The notes: a model not told the origin generated them from the letters alone. Counted from the first letter of the stretch, positions 25,282 through 35,039 are shown. The stretch is 64,000 nucleotides of DNA from Armatimonadetes bacterium UBA5352 (GCA_002411015.1 DHPY01000035.1:35024-99023), one strand, 5' to 3'. Made by a program: numbers and translations.

Positions 25282-26304
25282 TCAGCGGATCATCATAGCG
25301 TCGCCGTAGCTGTAGAAGCGGTAGCCCCGCTCCAGCGCCTCCTGGTATGCCGCCATCGCCCGCTCGCGCCCACCGGCGAAGGCCGCGATCATCATCAGCA
25401 GCGTTGAGCGCGGCAGATGGAAGTTCGTGACCATCGCCTGCACGGCGCGGAAGCGGTACCCGGGATAGATGAACAGCTCCGTGCGCCCTCTGCCGGGCAG
25501 GATCTGCCCGGCCTCGCCGGCGCTGCTCTCGAGCGTCCGCGTAACGGTGGTGCCAACCGCCACCAGCCGCCCGGTCCGCGTATTTGCCTGCCGCGCGAAT
25601 TCCTCGGAGACCTCGTAATACTCCGAGTGCATCTCGTGGTCCTCGATCCGCTCGACGCGCACCGGCCGGAAGGTCCCGACCCCCACGTGCAGCGTCACGT
25701 AGCCGATCTCCACCCCGCGCTCCGCGACCTCCCCCAGCAACTCCTTCGTGAAGTGCAGCCCTGCGGTGGGCGCCGCGACCGCTCCCGGCTCGCGCGCGTA
25801 GACGGTCTGGTACCGCTCGCGATCGAGAGGCTCAGCCGCCCGGCCGATGTAGGGGGGCAGCGGAGGTTCGCCCACCTGGTCGAGCGCCTCCAGCAGTTCG
25901 CCCTCGTGCCGCAACTCGATCAGCCGCCCCCCGTCCTCCTCGACCTCACGCACTGTAGCCTGTAGCACCCCGTCACCGAAGTCGATGGAGCAGCCCTCGC
26001 GCAGCCTTCTCCCGGGGCGGCCGATGGCTCGCCAGACCGAGCCATCCACCGGTTCGAGCAGCAGCAGTTCGACGACGGCCCCCCCCGGGGCCCTCCCGAT
26101 CAAGCGCGCGGGGATCACTCGCGTGTCGTTCAGAGCCAGCAGATCGCCAGGCTCGAGCAGCTCAAGAATGTCCCGGAAGGTGCGGTGTGCCACCTCGCCG
26201 CTCACGCGATCCAGTACAAGCAGGCGGGACAGGTCTCGGCGTTCGGCCGGATACCTGGCGATACTCTCGGGGGGCAGGTCGTAGTCATAGTCGCTGACAT
26301 TCAC
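25282..26304 (-). CDS. queA: S-adenosylmethionine:tRNA ribosyltransferase-isomerase
   Basis: A 340-residue QueA that adds the epoxycyclopentane ring to preQ1-tRNA using SAM. It carries VSDYDYDLPPESIARYP at the N-terminus, LLALNDTRVIPARL, GAVAAPTAGLHFT, VTLHVGVGTFRPV, HSEYYEV, and the C-terminal TNFHLPRSTLLMM. The GTG giving a VNVSDYDYDLP start matches the family's usual start point; an upstream extension (SSRRQVSSPP) has no family match. There is no clear ribosome site before it. It is the first gene of the queA-tgt pair, divergent from the HEAT-repeat lipoprotein gene. Confidence 0.95.
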   Translation of the reverse strand: MNVSDYDYDLPPESIARYPAERRDLSRLLVLDRVSGEVAHRTFRDILELLEPGDLLALNDTRVIPARLIGRAPGGAVVELLLLEPVDGSVWRAIGRPGRRLREGCSIDFGDGVLQATVREVEEDGGRLIELRHEGELLEALDQVGEPPLPPYIGRAAEPLDRERYQTVYAREPGAVAAPTAGLHFTKELLGEVAERGVEIGYVTLHVGVGTFRPVRVERIEDHEMHSEYYEVSEEFARQANTRTGRLVAVGTTVTRTLESSAGEAGQILPGRGRTELFIYPGYRFRAVQAMVTNFHLPRSTLLMMIAAFAGGRERAMAAYQEALERGYRFYSYGDAMMIR

Positions 26305-26459
26305 AGGGGGCACCGGGGGATTCTTCGCCGCCGGCGGCGAACTGACCTGCCGGCGGGAACTCACCCGGCCCGTGGCGCGTTGAAACCACTGCATGTCACG
26401 GTGTGACGAGCCGCGATGCACGCCTCAGTTCGCGAGACACGAGTGAGAGGACAATTGGC

Positions 26460-27956
26460 ATGAGGATCGCGCCAGTAGCCATCTGGCTGATGATTATCGC
26501 GCTTCTCGGAGCCGCCGTCATCCTCCCCGGCTGCAAGCCCGAAGGGGAGAGCGCCACGGTCAACGAGGAAGCGCCTGCCGTTGATGAACACGGGCACCCG
26601 GTCGGAGAGCACGACGAGGAGGCTGCGACCGCTGAGCCGGTCGGCGAAGTACCCGATGAGGTCACGCCCGAACAGGCCCAGGCGGCTCTCTCCGCCGAGG
26701 TCGACCTCAACCGTGCCTACGGCCCCACCGATATCTCGCCGCTCACCACGGTGCTGAGGATCGGCACCGAGGAGCAGAAGCAGAAGGCCCGCGAGACGCT
26801 CCAGCGCCTGCTGCTGCACAGCACTGTGGTGGAGACGCGGGTAGCGGCAGCCAGCAGCCTCGGGATGGACGCGAACTCTGTTGACGCGCTCTCGCAGGCG
26901 GTGATGAATGACCCGCAGAAGCCGGTGCGACAGGCGGCGATCTCGTCGCTAATGTCGGCCGAGGCGACCCCCCAGGTGCTCGCGGCACTTCAGCGGGCCC
27001 AGGCGGCGCCGGACCCGGACGTGCGGGCCACCGCACTCACGGGCGAGATGGAGGTGCGCCTGAACAGCTACAAGCCCGGCGATGATCTCCAGTGGATCAT
27101 CCGGCTGCTTGACCGCAGGCGCGACGATGCCTCCGCGCAGATGCAGATGCGGCTTGTCCAGCGCGGCGCGCCGATACTCCCTGCCCTGATCACTGTGCTG
27201 AAGACCGCTCCCACAGCGCAGGCACGCGCTGGCGCCGCAACCGCCATCATGTGCATCTGCGCAGGGACCAATCCGAAGCAGCAGCAGTTCGCCGAGTTGT
27301 CGCGCGCGAACATTGAGAAGGAGGGCCTCGAGAAGCCGCAGCCCGCGAACCTGGACGGCGTCAAGCCCCTGGAGACCGCACTTGCGAACGACCCGGCGTG
27401 GGAGGTGCGGGCGATCGCTGCTCAGGGACTGGGCTACCTCGGCCAGGCAAGCTCTGCGCCGCTGCTCGGACACGCGCTGAGCGATGAGCGCGAGGAAGTG
27501 CGCTGGTGGGCGGCACTGGGTTTGGAGACGGTGCCCTCAGAGGCTGCGGTCGCGGACCTCGCGAGTGCCGCTCGGCGTGATCCCTCGCAGAGGGTCCGAG
27601 CCGCCGCCGTCCGCTCGCTCGGCTGGTCGGGAAGCGAGGATGCGATCAACCCGCTCATCTACGCGACACGTGACGCATCGGCCGCGGTGCGCCAGGCGGC
27701 CGCTCAGGAACTGGCCCGCTTCAAGTCGCAGGTGAGCCTCCAGGCACTCGTCAGGCTGTTCAAGGACACGGATGAGGATGTGCGCTGGGCGGCCGTCGTG
27801 GCGGCGGGCGAGCTGCGGGATGAGGAGACGGTGCCTGCGCTGATCGAGGCGATGCGCGATCGCAGCCCCATGGTGGCCAACGCCGCTGAGCGCGCACTCC
27901 AACGCATGGGCCGCGCGGAGCAGCGCTTCGGCCTCAAGAGCGAGACCGAGACCTGA
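26460..27956 (+). CDS. HEAT-repeat lipoprotein
   Basis: A 498-residue exported protein. An N-terminal hydrophobic segment ends in ILPGC, a lipobox-like site (Cys near residue 25), followed by an acidic, His-containing linker to about residue 65. The rest is HEAT/PBS-type helical repeats, for example VRQAAISSL, VRAIAAQGLGYLG, VRWWAALGLE, VRAAAVRSLGWSG, VRQAAAQELARF and VRWAAVVAAGEL. Such solenoids act as protein-binding scaffolds; no enzyme domain is seen. The gene follows a GAGAGG site. Its stop faces a hairpin and the converging CBM9-like gene. Confidence 0.85.
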   Translation: MRIAPVAIWLMIIALLGAAVILPGCKPEGESATVNEEAPAVDEHGHPVGEHDEEAATAEPVGEVPDEVTPEQAQAALSAEVDLNRAYGPTDISPLTTVLRIGTEEQKQKARETLQRLLLHSTVVETRVAAASSLGMDANSVDALSQAVMNDPQKPVRQAAISSLMSAEATPQVLAALQRAQAAPDPDVRATALTGEMEVRLNSYKPGDDLQWIIRLLDRRRDDASAQMQMRLVQRGAPILPALITVLKTAPTAQARAGAATAIMCICAGTNPKQQQFAELSRANIEKEGLEKPQPANLDGVKPLETALANDPAWEVRAIAAQGLGYLGQASSAPLLGHALSDEREEVRWWAALGLETVPSEAAVADLASAARRDPSQRVRAAAVRSLGWSGSEDAINPLIYATRDASAAVRQAAAQELARFKSQVSLQALVRLFKDTDEDVRWAAVVAAGELRDEETVPALIEAMRDRSPMVANAAERALQRMGRAEQRFGLKSETET

Positions 27957-27985
27957 GCGATCGGCCTCAAGCCGCATATGCAGGC

Positions 27986-28006
27986 GGCGGCGCCGAAGGC
28001 GCCGCC
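27986..28006. terminator. hairpin between converging genes
   Basis: A 9-bp stem GGCGGCGCC / GGCGCCGCC around a GAA triloop. There is no T-run on either side, so it may be a weak or Rho-assisted terminator for both the HEAT-repeat gene and the uvrA/CBM9-like transcript. Confidence 0.6.
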
Positions 28007-28029
28007 GTCATCGTCTCAGGACCACGCTG

Positions 28030-28698
28030 CTACTGCGGGGCGAGGTGCTCGACGATCCCCCACGTGCTCGGATCACGCTCATAGGGCACATCGGGCGCGG
28101 CGCCCCAGAGTTGCCGCCCACGCTGGATGTCGTGCACCACAACCGCCATGCCGATGCGAAGCCCCGGCCGCGGTTCGTAGCCATGCAGCGCCTCTGCGCC
28201 AAGCGCGAGTTCGAGGACGTAGCTCTCCTCATGGACGCCGGTCGCCGCGCGCACCGCGGACATGCTGATCGGCTGCGAGCGCTGGAGTGCCCGCCGAATC
28301 GGCTGCTGGATGACCTGCGGCTTCCCATCGGCCTCGCCCGGCGGCACGGGCAGCATCGTCAGATGATAGCAGAACTGGCTCGCGCGGTGGCTCGTACGGG
28401 CGCCGCGCGTGTCCAGGAACAGCTCGACCGCGTCGCCGCTCGCGGGGCTCTCGCGGTTCGTCACGATCCGCTCCTGCTTCGGCACCTCAAGCGCAAGATA
28501 AAGCCCGCGCTCATTCCATGCCAGGAAGAGGTCCGCATACTGCTCCACGCCCGCCAGCTCACCCAGCGGCGGCATGCGCTGCTCGGGCGACCAGTCGCCG
28601 AGGTGGCCGTCTACGCGCGGCGAGTGCTCCCGCCACGGGCAGAGCGCGATCGTCGAGAAGAGCGCGGCGGGCGGGAACTCGAACTCGGACGCGCTCAT
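28030..28698 (-). CDS. CBM9/DOMON-like carbohydrate-binding domain protein
   Basis: A 222-residue protein with the pattern of family-9 carbohydrate-binding modules: a leading VDGHLGDWSPEQRMPPL, then FLAWNERGLYLALEV, SGDAVELFLDTRGARTSHRA, and a later YVLELALGAEAL segment. No signal peptide is visible, which is odd for a CBM9 module. Its start overlaps the stop of the tandem uvrA gene by 4 bp (ATGA), so the two are translationally coupled. Why a sugar-binding-type domain is tied to a DNA-repair ATPase is unclear; it may be an accident of gene order. Confidence 0.7.
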   Translation of the reverse strand: MSASEFEFPPAALFSTIALCPWREHSPRVDGHLGDWSPEQRMPPLGELAGVEQYADLFLAWNERGLYLALEVPKQERIVTNRESPASGDAVELFLDTRGARTSHRASQFCYHLTMLPVPPGEADGKPQVIQQPIRRALQRSQPISMSAVRAATGVHEESYVLELALGAEALHGYEPRPGLRIGMAVVVHDIQRGRQLWGAAPDVPYERDPSTWGIVEHLAPQ

Positions 28699-31600
28699 TC
28701 GGCCGCCACCTCCGCCTCGCGCCGCGCGAGAGCTGCAGCGATCAAGTCCCGGAAGCCCTCGGTACGCAGCTCCTCCTCCGCGAACGCCCAGATCGTGATA
28801 AGGTCGTAGCCGCGCGGCCGCGTGCTCAACCGCACCCGCGATCCCTTGCCGTAGCGCGGAAGGCTTTCGATCTCGTCCCACGTCGGCAGCGCGAGGTCCC
28901 GCTCCAGTGCCGACTGCACGAACACGCCCTTCGGCGCGCGGATCTGCACGCGCAGGTCCCACCGCCGGTGCGTCTGCGCGCGCGCGATCCACTCAGGCTC
29001 ACCCGGACGGGTGAGCGTGACCGACTCCGGGTCGGCCCAGTCGGCGTCGTCCACGCCCAGCGCCTCCGCCGCATTCTCTACGAACGCCTCCAGCGCCCCC
29101 GGCTCCCACTCGCGCGGGTCGCCGGCGGGTGTGCTTTCGGCGAGGTGCCAGCCGCGGCCATCAGTCTCCCACGGGCGCACAGCGTCCTCCGCGAGCGCCT
29201 GCAGCGCCGCCCGATGTACGGATCGCCCAGGGCCCGCCGAAGGCGCCTCCACGACGCGCTCCTCGCGCCGCGAGCGCTCCAGGGCCGACTTCAGGAAGGG
29301 CGCTGTCGCCGAGTCGGCCACCCGCGCGACCTCCTCCGGCCGCCCGGCCCCAACGAGGTAGCCGCCCTCGTCACCGCCGCCGGGGCCGAGGTCGATCAGC
29401 CAGTCCGCGCACTTGATCAGGTCGAGGTTATGCTCGATGACGATTACGGTGTTCCCGGCCTCCACGAGCCGCTGCAGGACCTCAAGCAGCTTCAGCACAT
29501 CCGCGCAGTGCAGGCCTGTGGTCGGCTCGTCGAGGATGTACACCGCGTGGCCCTGCGTCCGCCGTGACAGCTCGCGCGCCAGCTTCACCCGCTGCGCCTC
29601 GCCCCCCGAGAGCATCGGCGCCGCCTGCCCGAGCGGCAGGTAGTCCAGCCCCACGTCCGCCATCGTCTGCAGGATGTGCCGGATGCGCGGGAAGCTCGCG
29701 AAATGCTCCAGCGCCTCGCCCACCGTCATCTCCAGGACGTCCGCGATGCTCTTCCCGCGATACTGCACCGCGCGCGTCTGCGCCTCATAGCGCGTGCCGC
29801 CGCAGTCCTCGCACTCCACCCAGACATCGGGCAGGAAGTGCATCTCAATGAGCCGCCGCCCCATGCCCTCGCAGGCCTCGCAGCGCCCCCCGCGCTTGTT
29901 GAAGCTGAAGCGATCGGGGCCGTAGCCGCGCACGACCGCCTCCGGCAGCATCGAGTAAAGCTCGCGAATCAGATCGAAGACGCCGGAGTAGGTCGCGGGG
30001 CTTGACCGCGGCGTCTGCCCGATCGGCGCCTGGTCGATGTTCACAACCGCGTCAAGCTGCTCAATGCCGATGATCCGCCGGTGCGGCCCGCCGACCTCCT
30101 GCGCCCCGTGGAGGTGATATGCAAGCTCCGGGTAGAGGATCTCATTCACCAAGGAAGTCTTCCCCGAGCCCGATGGCCCGCTCACGCAGGTCAGCACGCC
30201 GAGCGGGAAATCCACCGTGATCCCGCGCAGGTTGTGATGGCTCGCGCCGACCACGCGCAGCCAGCCATCGGCGGTGGCCGCGCCCTCCGCGGGGGGAAGC
30301 TCCCGCCGGTGCGCGGGCACGGGCACCTGCAGATCGCCGCTGAGCAGCCTCCCGGTGGCCGATCCCTTCCGCCGCATGACCTGCTGGAGCGTCCCGGCGG
30401 CCATCACCCGCCCGCCCTGCGGCCCGGAGCCCGGACCGAGGTCGATGATGTGATCGGCCTCGCGCAGCGTCTGCTCATCGTGCTCGACGACGAGCGCGGT
30501 GTTGCCGAGGTCGCGGAGGTCCTTCAGCGCCTGCAGCATCCGCACGTTGTCCCGCGGATGCACGCCCACCGTCGGCTCATCCAGCACGTAGAGCACGCCG
30601 GTCAGCCCCGAGCCGATCTGCCCCGCGAGCCGCACGCGCTGGCTCTCGCCCCCGGAGAGCGATGGCGCAGGCCGGTGCAGCGTCAGGTAGCCCAGCCCGA
30701 CCTCCACGAGCAGGCGCAGGCGGCGCAGGATCTCGTCGCGGATCTCCGCCGTCAGGTCCTCCTCGCGCTCGGAGAGCTCAAGTCCCTCGAAGAACTCCAG
30801 CGCCTCATGCAGCGGTGCGCGGCACAGGTCCACGATGCTCCGTCCGCGCAACTTCGCCGCGGAGGCCTCGGGGTTGAGCCGCCCTCCGCGGCAGGTCGGG
30901 CAGGGCAGGTCGCGCAGGACGCGCCCGACGCGTTTGCGGAAGCGCGAGCTCATCCGGCTCGCCTCCTCGATCGAGGAAACGAGGCCGTGGAACTGCACGC
31001 GCAGCGCGCCGTCCACCGCGAACTCGCGCTCGCCCGTGCCGTAGAAGATCAGATGCCGATAGTCCTCGCTCAGCTCCTCAAAGGGCGTGTCGAGGTCGAA
31101 GCCGTTCGCCTCGGCGACCGCGCCAAGCATCCGCTCGAGCAGCGATTCCGGCCGCAGCTCGCCCCACGGGCTCAGCGCGCCCTGGTGGATGGACAGCGCC
31201 GGATCGGGCACGAGCGCGCGCGGATCGGCGCCTCTGCGGGTCCCGAGGCCCTCACAGGTCGGACACCAGCCCTCCCGGTGATTGAACGAGAACAGCCGCG
31301 GCGTCAGCGGATCGTAGGCCGCGCCGCACTGCTGGCAGGAGCTGTGCTGGGAGTACGCGCGCTCACCGCTGCCGCTCTCTCCCTCTCCCTCTCCCGCCCG
31401 CGCCGAAGGCGCCAGGGGGAGGGGGTCGGGGGGAGGGGCCACCGGCGCCGCAGTGAGCCGCCCGCCGCTCAGCCCAAGCGCGGTCTCCACGGCCTCGGCC
31501 ACGCGCGACCGCCGCCCCTCCGCGAGATCCACGCGATCCACCACCACCTCCACGCTGTGCTGGCGGCGACGCCTGATCGCGCGCTCGAGCGGCAGGTGCT

Positions 31601-34600
31601 GCACCTCGCCATCGACGCGCACCCGCATCCAGCCCTGCCGGTGCAGGCGCTCGAACAGCTCCGCCCACTCCTCGTTGCCGCGCGGCTCGATCGGTGCGAG
31701 GATCAGCACCCGCTGCCCGCGGAACTCGCTCATAAGCTCCGCCGCGATCTGATCCTGCGTCTTCGCACCCACCTCCGCCCCGCACCGCGGGCAGTGCGGC
31801 GTCGCGAGGCGCGCGAAGAGCACCCGGGCGTAGTCGTAGATCGTGGTGACGGTCCCCACTGTCGAGCGCGGGTTGTGCGAGGGCTGCTTCTGATCGATTG
31901 CTACCGCCGGCGGCAGCCCGGTCACGCGGTCCACCTTCGGCTTGTCTATCTGCCCCACGAACTGCCGCGCGTAGGATGACAGCGACTCCACGTAGCGCCG
32001 CTGCCCCTCGGCGTAGATCGTGTCCAGCGCCAGCGAACTTTTCCCCGAGCCGCTCATGCCGGAGATGACCGTCAGCTTGTGCCGCGGAATCTTCGCGTCC
32101 ACCGAGCGCAGGTTGTGCTCCCGTGCGCCGCTGACCACGATGTCCCCCGGCTTGACGTGCCTGCGGCGGGTGGCCGAGTGCACGTCGGCCACCTCGACCT
32201 CGCCCTTGCTCAGAAGCTCCCGCAGCATCGCCCCGGTGTGCGAGTGCGCGCAGGCCGCGACCTCCTCGGGCGTACCGGCTGCGACGATCGTTCCGCCCTC
32301 CGCGCCGCCTTCGGGGCCGAGGTCTATCACCCAGTCGGCGCTCTTCACGATGTCCGGGTGATGCTCCACCACGATGACCGTGTTACCCTCGTCCACGAAG
32401 CGATGCAGCACGTTCAGCAGGTGCTGCACGTCCGCGAAGTGCAGGCCGGTGGTGGGCTCGTCGAGGATGTAAAGCGTCCGGCCGGTGCGCGGCCGCGCCA
32501 ACTCCTCCGCGAGCTTCACGCGCTGCGCCTCGCCGCCCGAGAGCGTTGGCGCGGGCTGCCCGAGCTTGATGTAGCCGAGGCCGACGTCCTCCATGATCTG
32601 CAACATTGAGCGGATCTTCGGCTGGTTCGCGAAGAACTCCAGCGCCTCCCCGACCTCCATCGCCAGCACCTCGGCGATGTTCCGGCCGCGGTAGCGCACG
32701 CCGAGGGTCTCATCATCGTAGCGCCGTCCGGAGCAGGCCTCGCACTCCACCCACACGTCCGCGAGGAAGTCCGACTCGAGCTTGATCGCACCGTGGCCCT
32801 CGCAGGCGGAGCAGCGCCCCTCCTCCACGTTGAAGCTGAAGCGGCCCGGCGCGTAGCCACGCTGGCGCGACTCGGGCAGCTCCGCGTAGAGCCTGCGGAT
32901 GTGATCGAAGACGCCAACGTACGTGCCGGGGTTGCTGCGCGGCGTGCGGCCGATCGGGTCCTGGTCGATCATCACCGTCTTGTCGAGCAGCTCCAGGCCA
33001 TCGATGCCCTCGTGATCGCCTGCCTCAGCCTCGGAGCCCTGCAGCGCCCGCGCGAGCGCCGGGAAGAGCGTGTCGGTCACGAGCGAGCTCTTCCCCGAGC
33101 CGGAGACGCCGGTGACCGCGATCAGCCGCCCGAGCGGGAACTCCACCGTCAGATCGCGCAGGTTGTTGTGCCGCGCGCCACGCACGATGATCCGCTCGCC
33201 GTCGCCGTTGCGACGGTGCTCGGGAGCCGCGACCTCATCCCGCCCGGCGAGGTAGCGCCCGGTGAGGGAGCCGCTGCAGCGCGCAACCTGCCGCGGCGTG
33301 CCCATCGCGACGATCTCCCCTCCGCGCTGGCCGGCGCCCGGGCCGAAGTCAACCACCAGGTCTGCCGCGCGGATGGTCTGCTCGTCATGTTCGACGACGA
33401 TGATCGAGTTGCCCGTGTCGCGCAGGTGCTCCAGCGTCTTCAGAAGCTGCCCCTGGTCCCGGTGGTGCAGGCCGATGCTCGGCTCGTCGAGCACGTAGAG
33501 CACATCCACGAGCCCGCTGCCGACCTGCCCGGCCAGCCGGATGCGCTGCGCCTCGCCGCCGGAGAGCGTCGGCGCGGTGCGGTCGAGCGAGAGGTAGTCG
33601 AGACCCACGTCCGCGAGGAACTGCAGCCGCGCGCGGATCTCCTTGAGCGCGTCCTCGGCGATCGCCGCATGGGCCGCTGAGACCTCCAGGCCCTCGAAGA
33701 AGCCGCGCGCGTCGCCGATGGTCATCCCCATCACGTCGGAGATCGAGGCGCCACCGATGGTGATCGCGAGGCTCTCCGGCCGCAGCCGCTTGCCATTGCA
33801 GGTCGCGCAGACGCCGATGCGCATCGCTTCCTCGAACTTCTTCCGCAGCGAGCGCGCCTTCAGCCGCCTGTAGCGGCCCGTAAGGTGCGCCATCAGCCCG
33901 TCCCACGGGTCCGCGTGCTTCCACTCCCAGCGGTGCCGCGGGTGCACGAACTCGAACTCAATCAGTTCGCCTCCGGAGCCGTAGAGCAGCCGCTCCCGCT
34001 GCTCCTCGGTCAGCTCGCGCCATGGGGTGTCGATGGTGAAGCCGTAGCGCCGCGCGACGCCCTCCAGCCAGTGCCGCCAGCGCGGGTTCGAGGTCGAGGA
34101 CATCAGCTCAATGCAGCCCTGGCGCAGCGACCTGTTCGGGTGAGTGACGATCAGCTCAGGCACGAAGTCGCGGCGCTCGCCGAGGCCGTCGCAGTCCGGG
34201 CACATGCCCCGCGGCGAGTTGAAGGAGAAGTGAGCGTGCGTGGGCGTCTCGAGGCTGATCCCGCAGTCGGCGCAGGCGAAGCGGCTCGAGAGCAGCAGGT
34301 CATCCCAGCCCTCCTCGCCCTCCTCCGGCTCCATCGTGACGATCACGTCGCCGCCGGAGAGCTCCAGCGCCTGCTCCACCGCGTCGGCGATGCGCGCTTC
34401 GTTCCGCGGGGTGACGGTCACGCGGTCAGTCACGATCTCGATGTCGTGGAAGCGCTGGCGGTCGAGCTCGGGGGGGTTGCGCAGTTCGATGACCTCGCCA
34501 TCAACGCGCGCCCGAGCCCAACCGCGGCGGAGCATGTCCTCGAAGAGGTCGAGGAACTCGCCCTTCTGCCGCCGCGCGACCGGGCCGAGGACCATCACCC

Positions 34601-35039
34601 GCGCGCCGGGCCGCGACATGATCCGCGTGAGGATGGCATCACGCGACTGGCTGCCGATCTCCCGCCCGCAGCGCGGGCAGTGCGGCACGCCGATCGCCGC
34701 GTAGAGCACCCGCAGGTGGTCGGCGATCTCGGTGATGGTTGCGACCGTCGAGCGGGGGTTGTGACTGCGCGCGGCCTGATCCACCGCGATCGTGGGCGTC
34801 AGCCCCTCGATCTCGTCCACGTCCGGCCGGGGGAGTTCCTGCAGGAACTGCTTGGCGTAGCTCGAGAGCGACTCGATGTAGCGACGCTGCCCCTCGGCGA
34901 AGATCGTGTCGAAGGCCAGCGACGACTTGCCGGAGCCGCTGACGCCCGTGAAGGCGATCAGCCGGCCCTTAGGCAGATCAAGATCGAGGTCCCGCAGATT
35001 GTGCTGGCGGGCCCCGCGGATGCGGATCATGTCTGACAC
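28695..35039 (-). CDS. uvrA: tandem-fused UvrA excinuclease ATPase, 2114 residues
   Basis: Two complete UvrA units in one chain, so four ABC ATPase domains. Unit 1 covers about residues 1-960 and unit 2 about 964-1925. Walker A loops read GVSGSGKSS, GVSGSGKSS, GMSGSGKSS and GPSGSGKTS; all four signature motifs (LSGGEAQ or LSGGESQ) and Walker B segments (LDEPSIGL, LDEPTTGL, LDEPTVGV, LDEPTTGL) are intact. Cys pairs of the UvrA zinc modules (CPRCG, CADCG, CPDCDG, CSACEG, CEACSG) recur in both units. UvrA normally dimerises to find lesions for UvrB; here the dimer is covalent. A C-terminal ~190 residues are not UvrA and I do not recognise them. Residues ~1200-1222 derive from a genomic repeat. 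The start is GTG with GGAGG 10 nt upstream. Confidence 0.93.
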   Translation of the reverse strand: MSDMIRIRGARQHNLRDLDLDLPKGRLIAFTGVSGSGKSSLAFDTIFAEGQRRYIESLSSYAKQFLQELPRPDVDEIEGLTPTIAVDQAARSHNPRSTVATITEIADHLRVLYAAIGVPHCPRCGREIGSQSRDAILTRIMSRPGARVMVLGPVARRQKGEFLDLFEDMLRRGWARARVDGEVIELRNPPELDRQRFHDIEIVTDRVTVTPRNEARIADAVEQALELSGGDVIVTMEPEEGEEGWDDLLLSSRFACADCGISLETPTHAHFSFNSPRGMCPDCDGLGERRDFVPELIVTHPNRSLRQGCIELMSSTSNPRWRHWLEGVARRYGFTIDTPWRELTEEQRERLLYGSGGELIEFEFVHPRHRWEWKHADPWDGLMAHLTGRYRRLKARSLRKKFEEAMRIGVCATCNGKRLRPESLAITIGGASISDVMGMTIGDARGFFEGLEVSAAHAAIAEDALKEIRARLQFLADVGLDYLSLDRTAPTLSGGEAQRIRLAGQVGSGLVDVLYVLDEPSIGLHHRDQGQLLKTLEHLRDTGNSIIVVEHDEQTIRAADLVVDFGPGAGQRGGEIVAMGTPRQVARCSGSLTGRYLAGRDEVAAPEHRRNGDGERIIVRGARHNNLRDLTVEFPLGRLIAVTGVSGSGKSSLVTDTLFPALARALQGSEAEAGDHEGIDGLELLDKTVMIDQDPIGRTPRSNPGTYVGVFDHIRRLYAELPESRQRGYAPGRFSFNVEEGRCSACEGHGAIKLESDFLADVWVECEACSGRRYDDETLGVRYRGRNIAEVLAMEVGEALEFFANQPKIRSMLQIMEDVGLGYIKLGQPAPTLSGGEAQRVKLAEELARPRTGRTLYILDEPTTGLHFADVQHLLNVLHRFVDEGNTVIVVEHHPDIVKSADWVIDLGPEGGAEGGTIVAAGTPEEVAACAHSHTGAMLRELLSKGEVEVADVHSATRRRHVKPGDIVVSGAREHNLRSVDAKIPRHKLTVISGMSGSGKSSLALDTIYAEGQRRYVESLSSYARQFVGQIDKPKVDRVTGLPPAVAIDQKQPSHNPRSTVGTVTTIYDYARVLFARLATPHCPRCGAEVGAKTQDQIAAELMSEFRGQRVLILAPIEPRGNEEWAELFERLHRQGWMRVRVDGEVQHLPLERAIRRRRQHSVEVVVDRVDLAEGRRSRVAEAVETALGLSGGRLTAAPVAPPPDPLPLAPSARAGEGEGESGSGERAYSQHSSCQQCGAAYDPLTPRLFSFNHREGWCPTCEGLGTRRGADPRALVPDPALSIHQGALSPWGELRPESLLERMLGAVAEANGFDLDTPFEELSEDYRHLIFYGTGEREFAVDGALRVQFHGLVSSIEEASRMSSRFRKRVGRVLRDLPCPTCRGGRLNPEASAAKLRGRSIVDLCRAPLHEALEFFEGLELSEREEDLTAEIRDEILRRLRLLVEVGLGYLTLHRPAPSLSGGESQRVRLAGQIGSGLTGVLYVLDEPTVGVHPRDNVRMLQALKDLRDLGNTALVVEHDEQTLREADHIIDLGPGSGPQGGRVMAAGTLQQVMRRKGSATGRLLSGDLQVPVPAHRRELPPAEGAATADGWLRVVGASHHNLRGITVDFPLGVLTCVSGPSGSGKTSLVNEILYPELAYHLHGAQEVGGPHRRIIGIEQLDAVVNIDQAPIGQTPRSSPATYSGVFDLIRELYSMLPEAVVRGYGPDRFSFNKRGGRCEACEGMGRRLIEMHFLPDVWVECEDCGGTRYEAQTRAVQYRGKSIADVLEMTVGEALEHFASFPRIRHILQTMADVGLDYLPLGQAAPMLSGGEAQRVKLARELSRRTQGHAVYILDEPTTGLHCADVLKLLEVLQRLVEAGNTVIVIEHNLDLIKCADWLIDLGPGGGDEGGYLVGAGRPEEVARVADSATAPFLKSALERSRREERVVEAPSAGPGRSVHRAALQALAEDAVRPWETDGRGWHLAESTPAGDPREWEPGALEAFVENAAEALGVDDADWADPESVTLTRPGEPEWIARAQTHRRWDLRVQIRAPKGVFVQSALERDLALPTWDEIESLPRYGKGSRVRLSTRPRGYDLITIWAFAEEELRTEGFRDLIAAALARREAEVAAE
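31375..31440. repeat. palindromic repeat inserted in frame inside uvrA
   Basis: About 66 bp of CT-rich sequence, a GCGCCGAAGGCGCC core, then GGGGGAGGGGG and GGGGGGAGGGGCC. It is the same family as the arms around the DUF559 gene and the palindrome at 59504. In the uvrA frame it encodes a Pro/Ala/Gly/Glu-rich loop (PPPDPLPLAPSARAGEGEGE) without a stop, just before the CQQCGAAYD zinc module of unit 2. Confidence 0.8.

Noticed and set aside
26305..26459. preQ1 riboswitch ahead of queA
   Set aside because: No matching pseudoknot pattern or A-rich tail was seen; the sequence is GC-rich and short.
30081..31979. Long open frame opposite uvrA
   Set aside because: It mirrors conserved UvrA motifs on the other strand and has no domain of its own.
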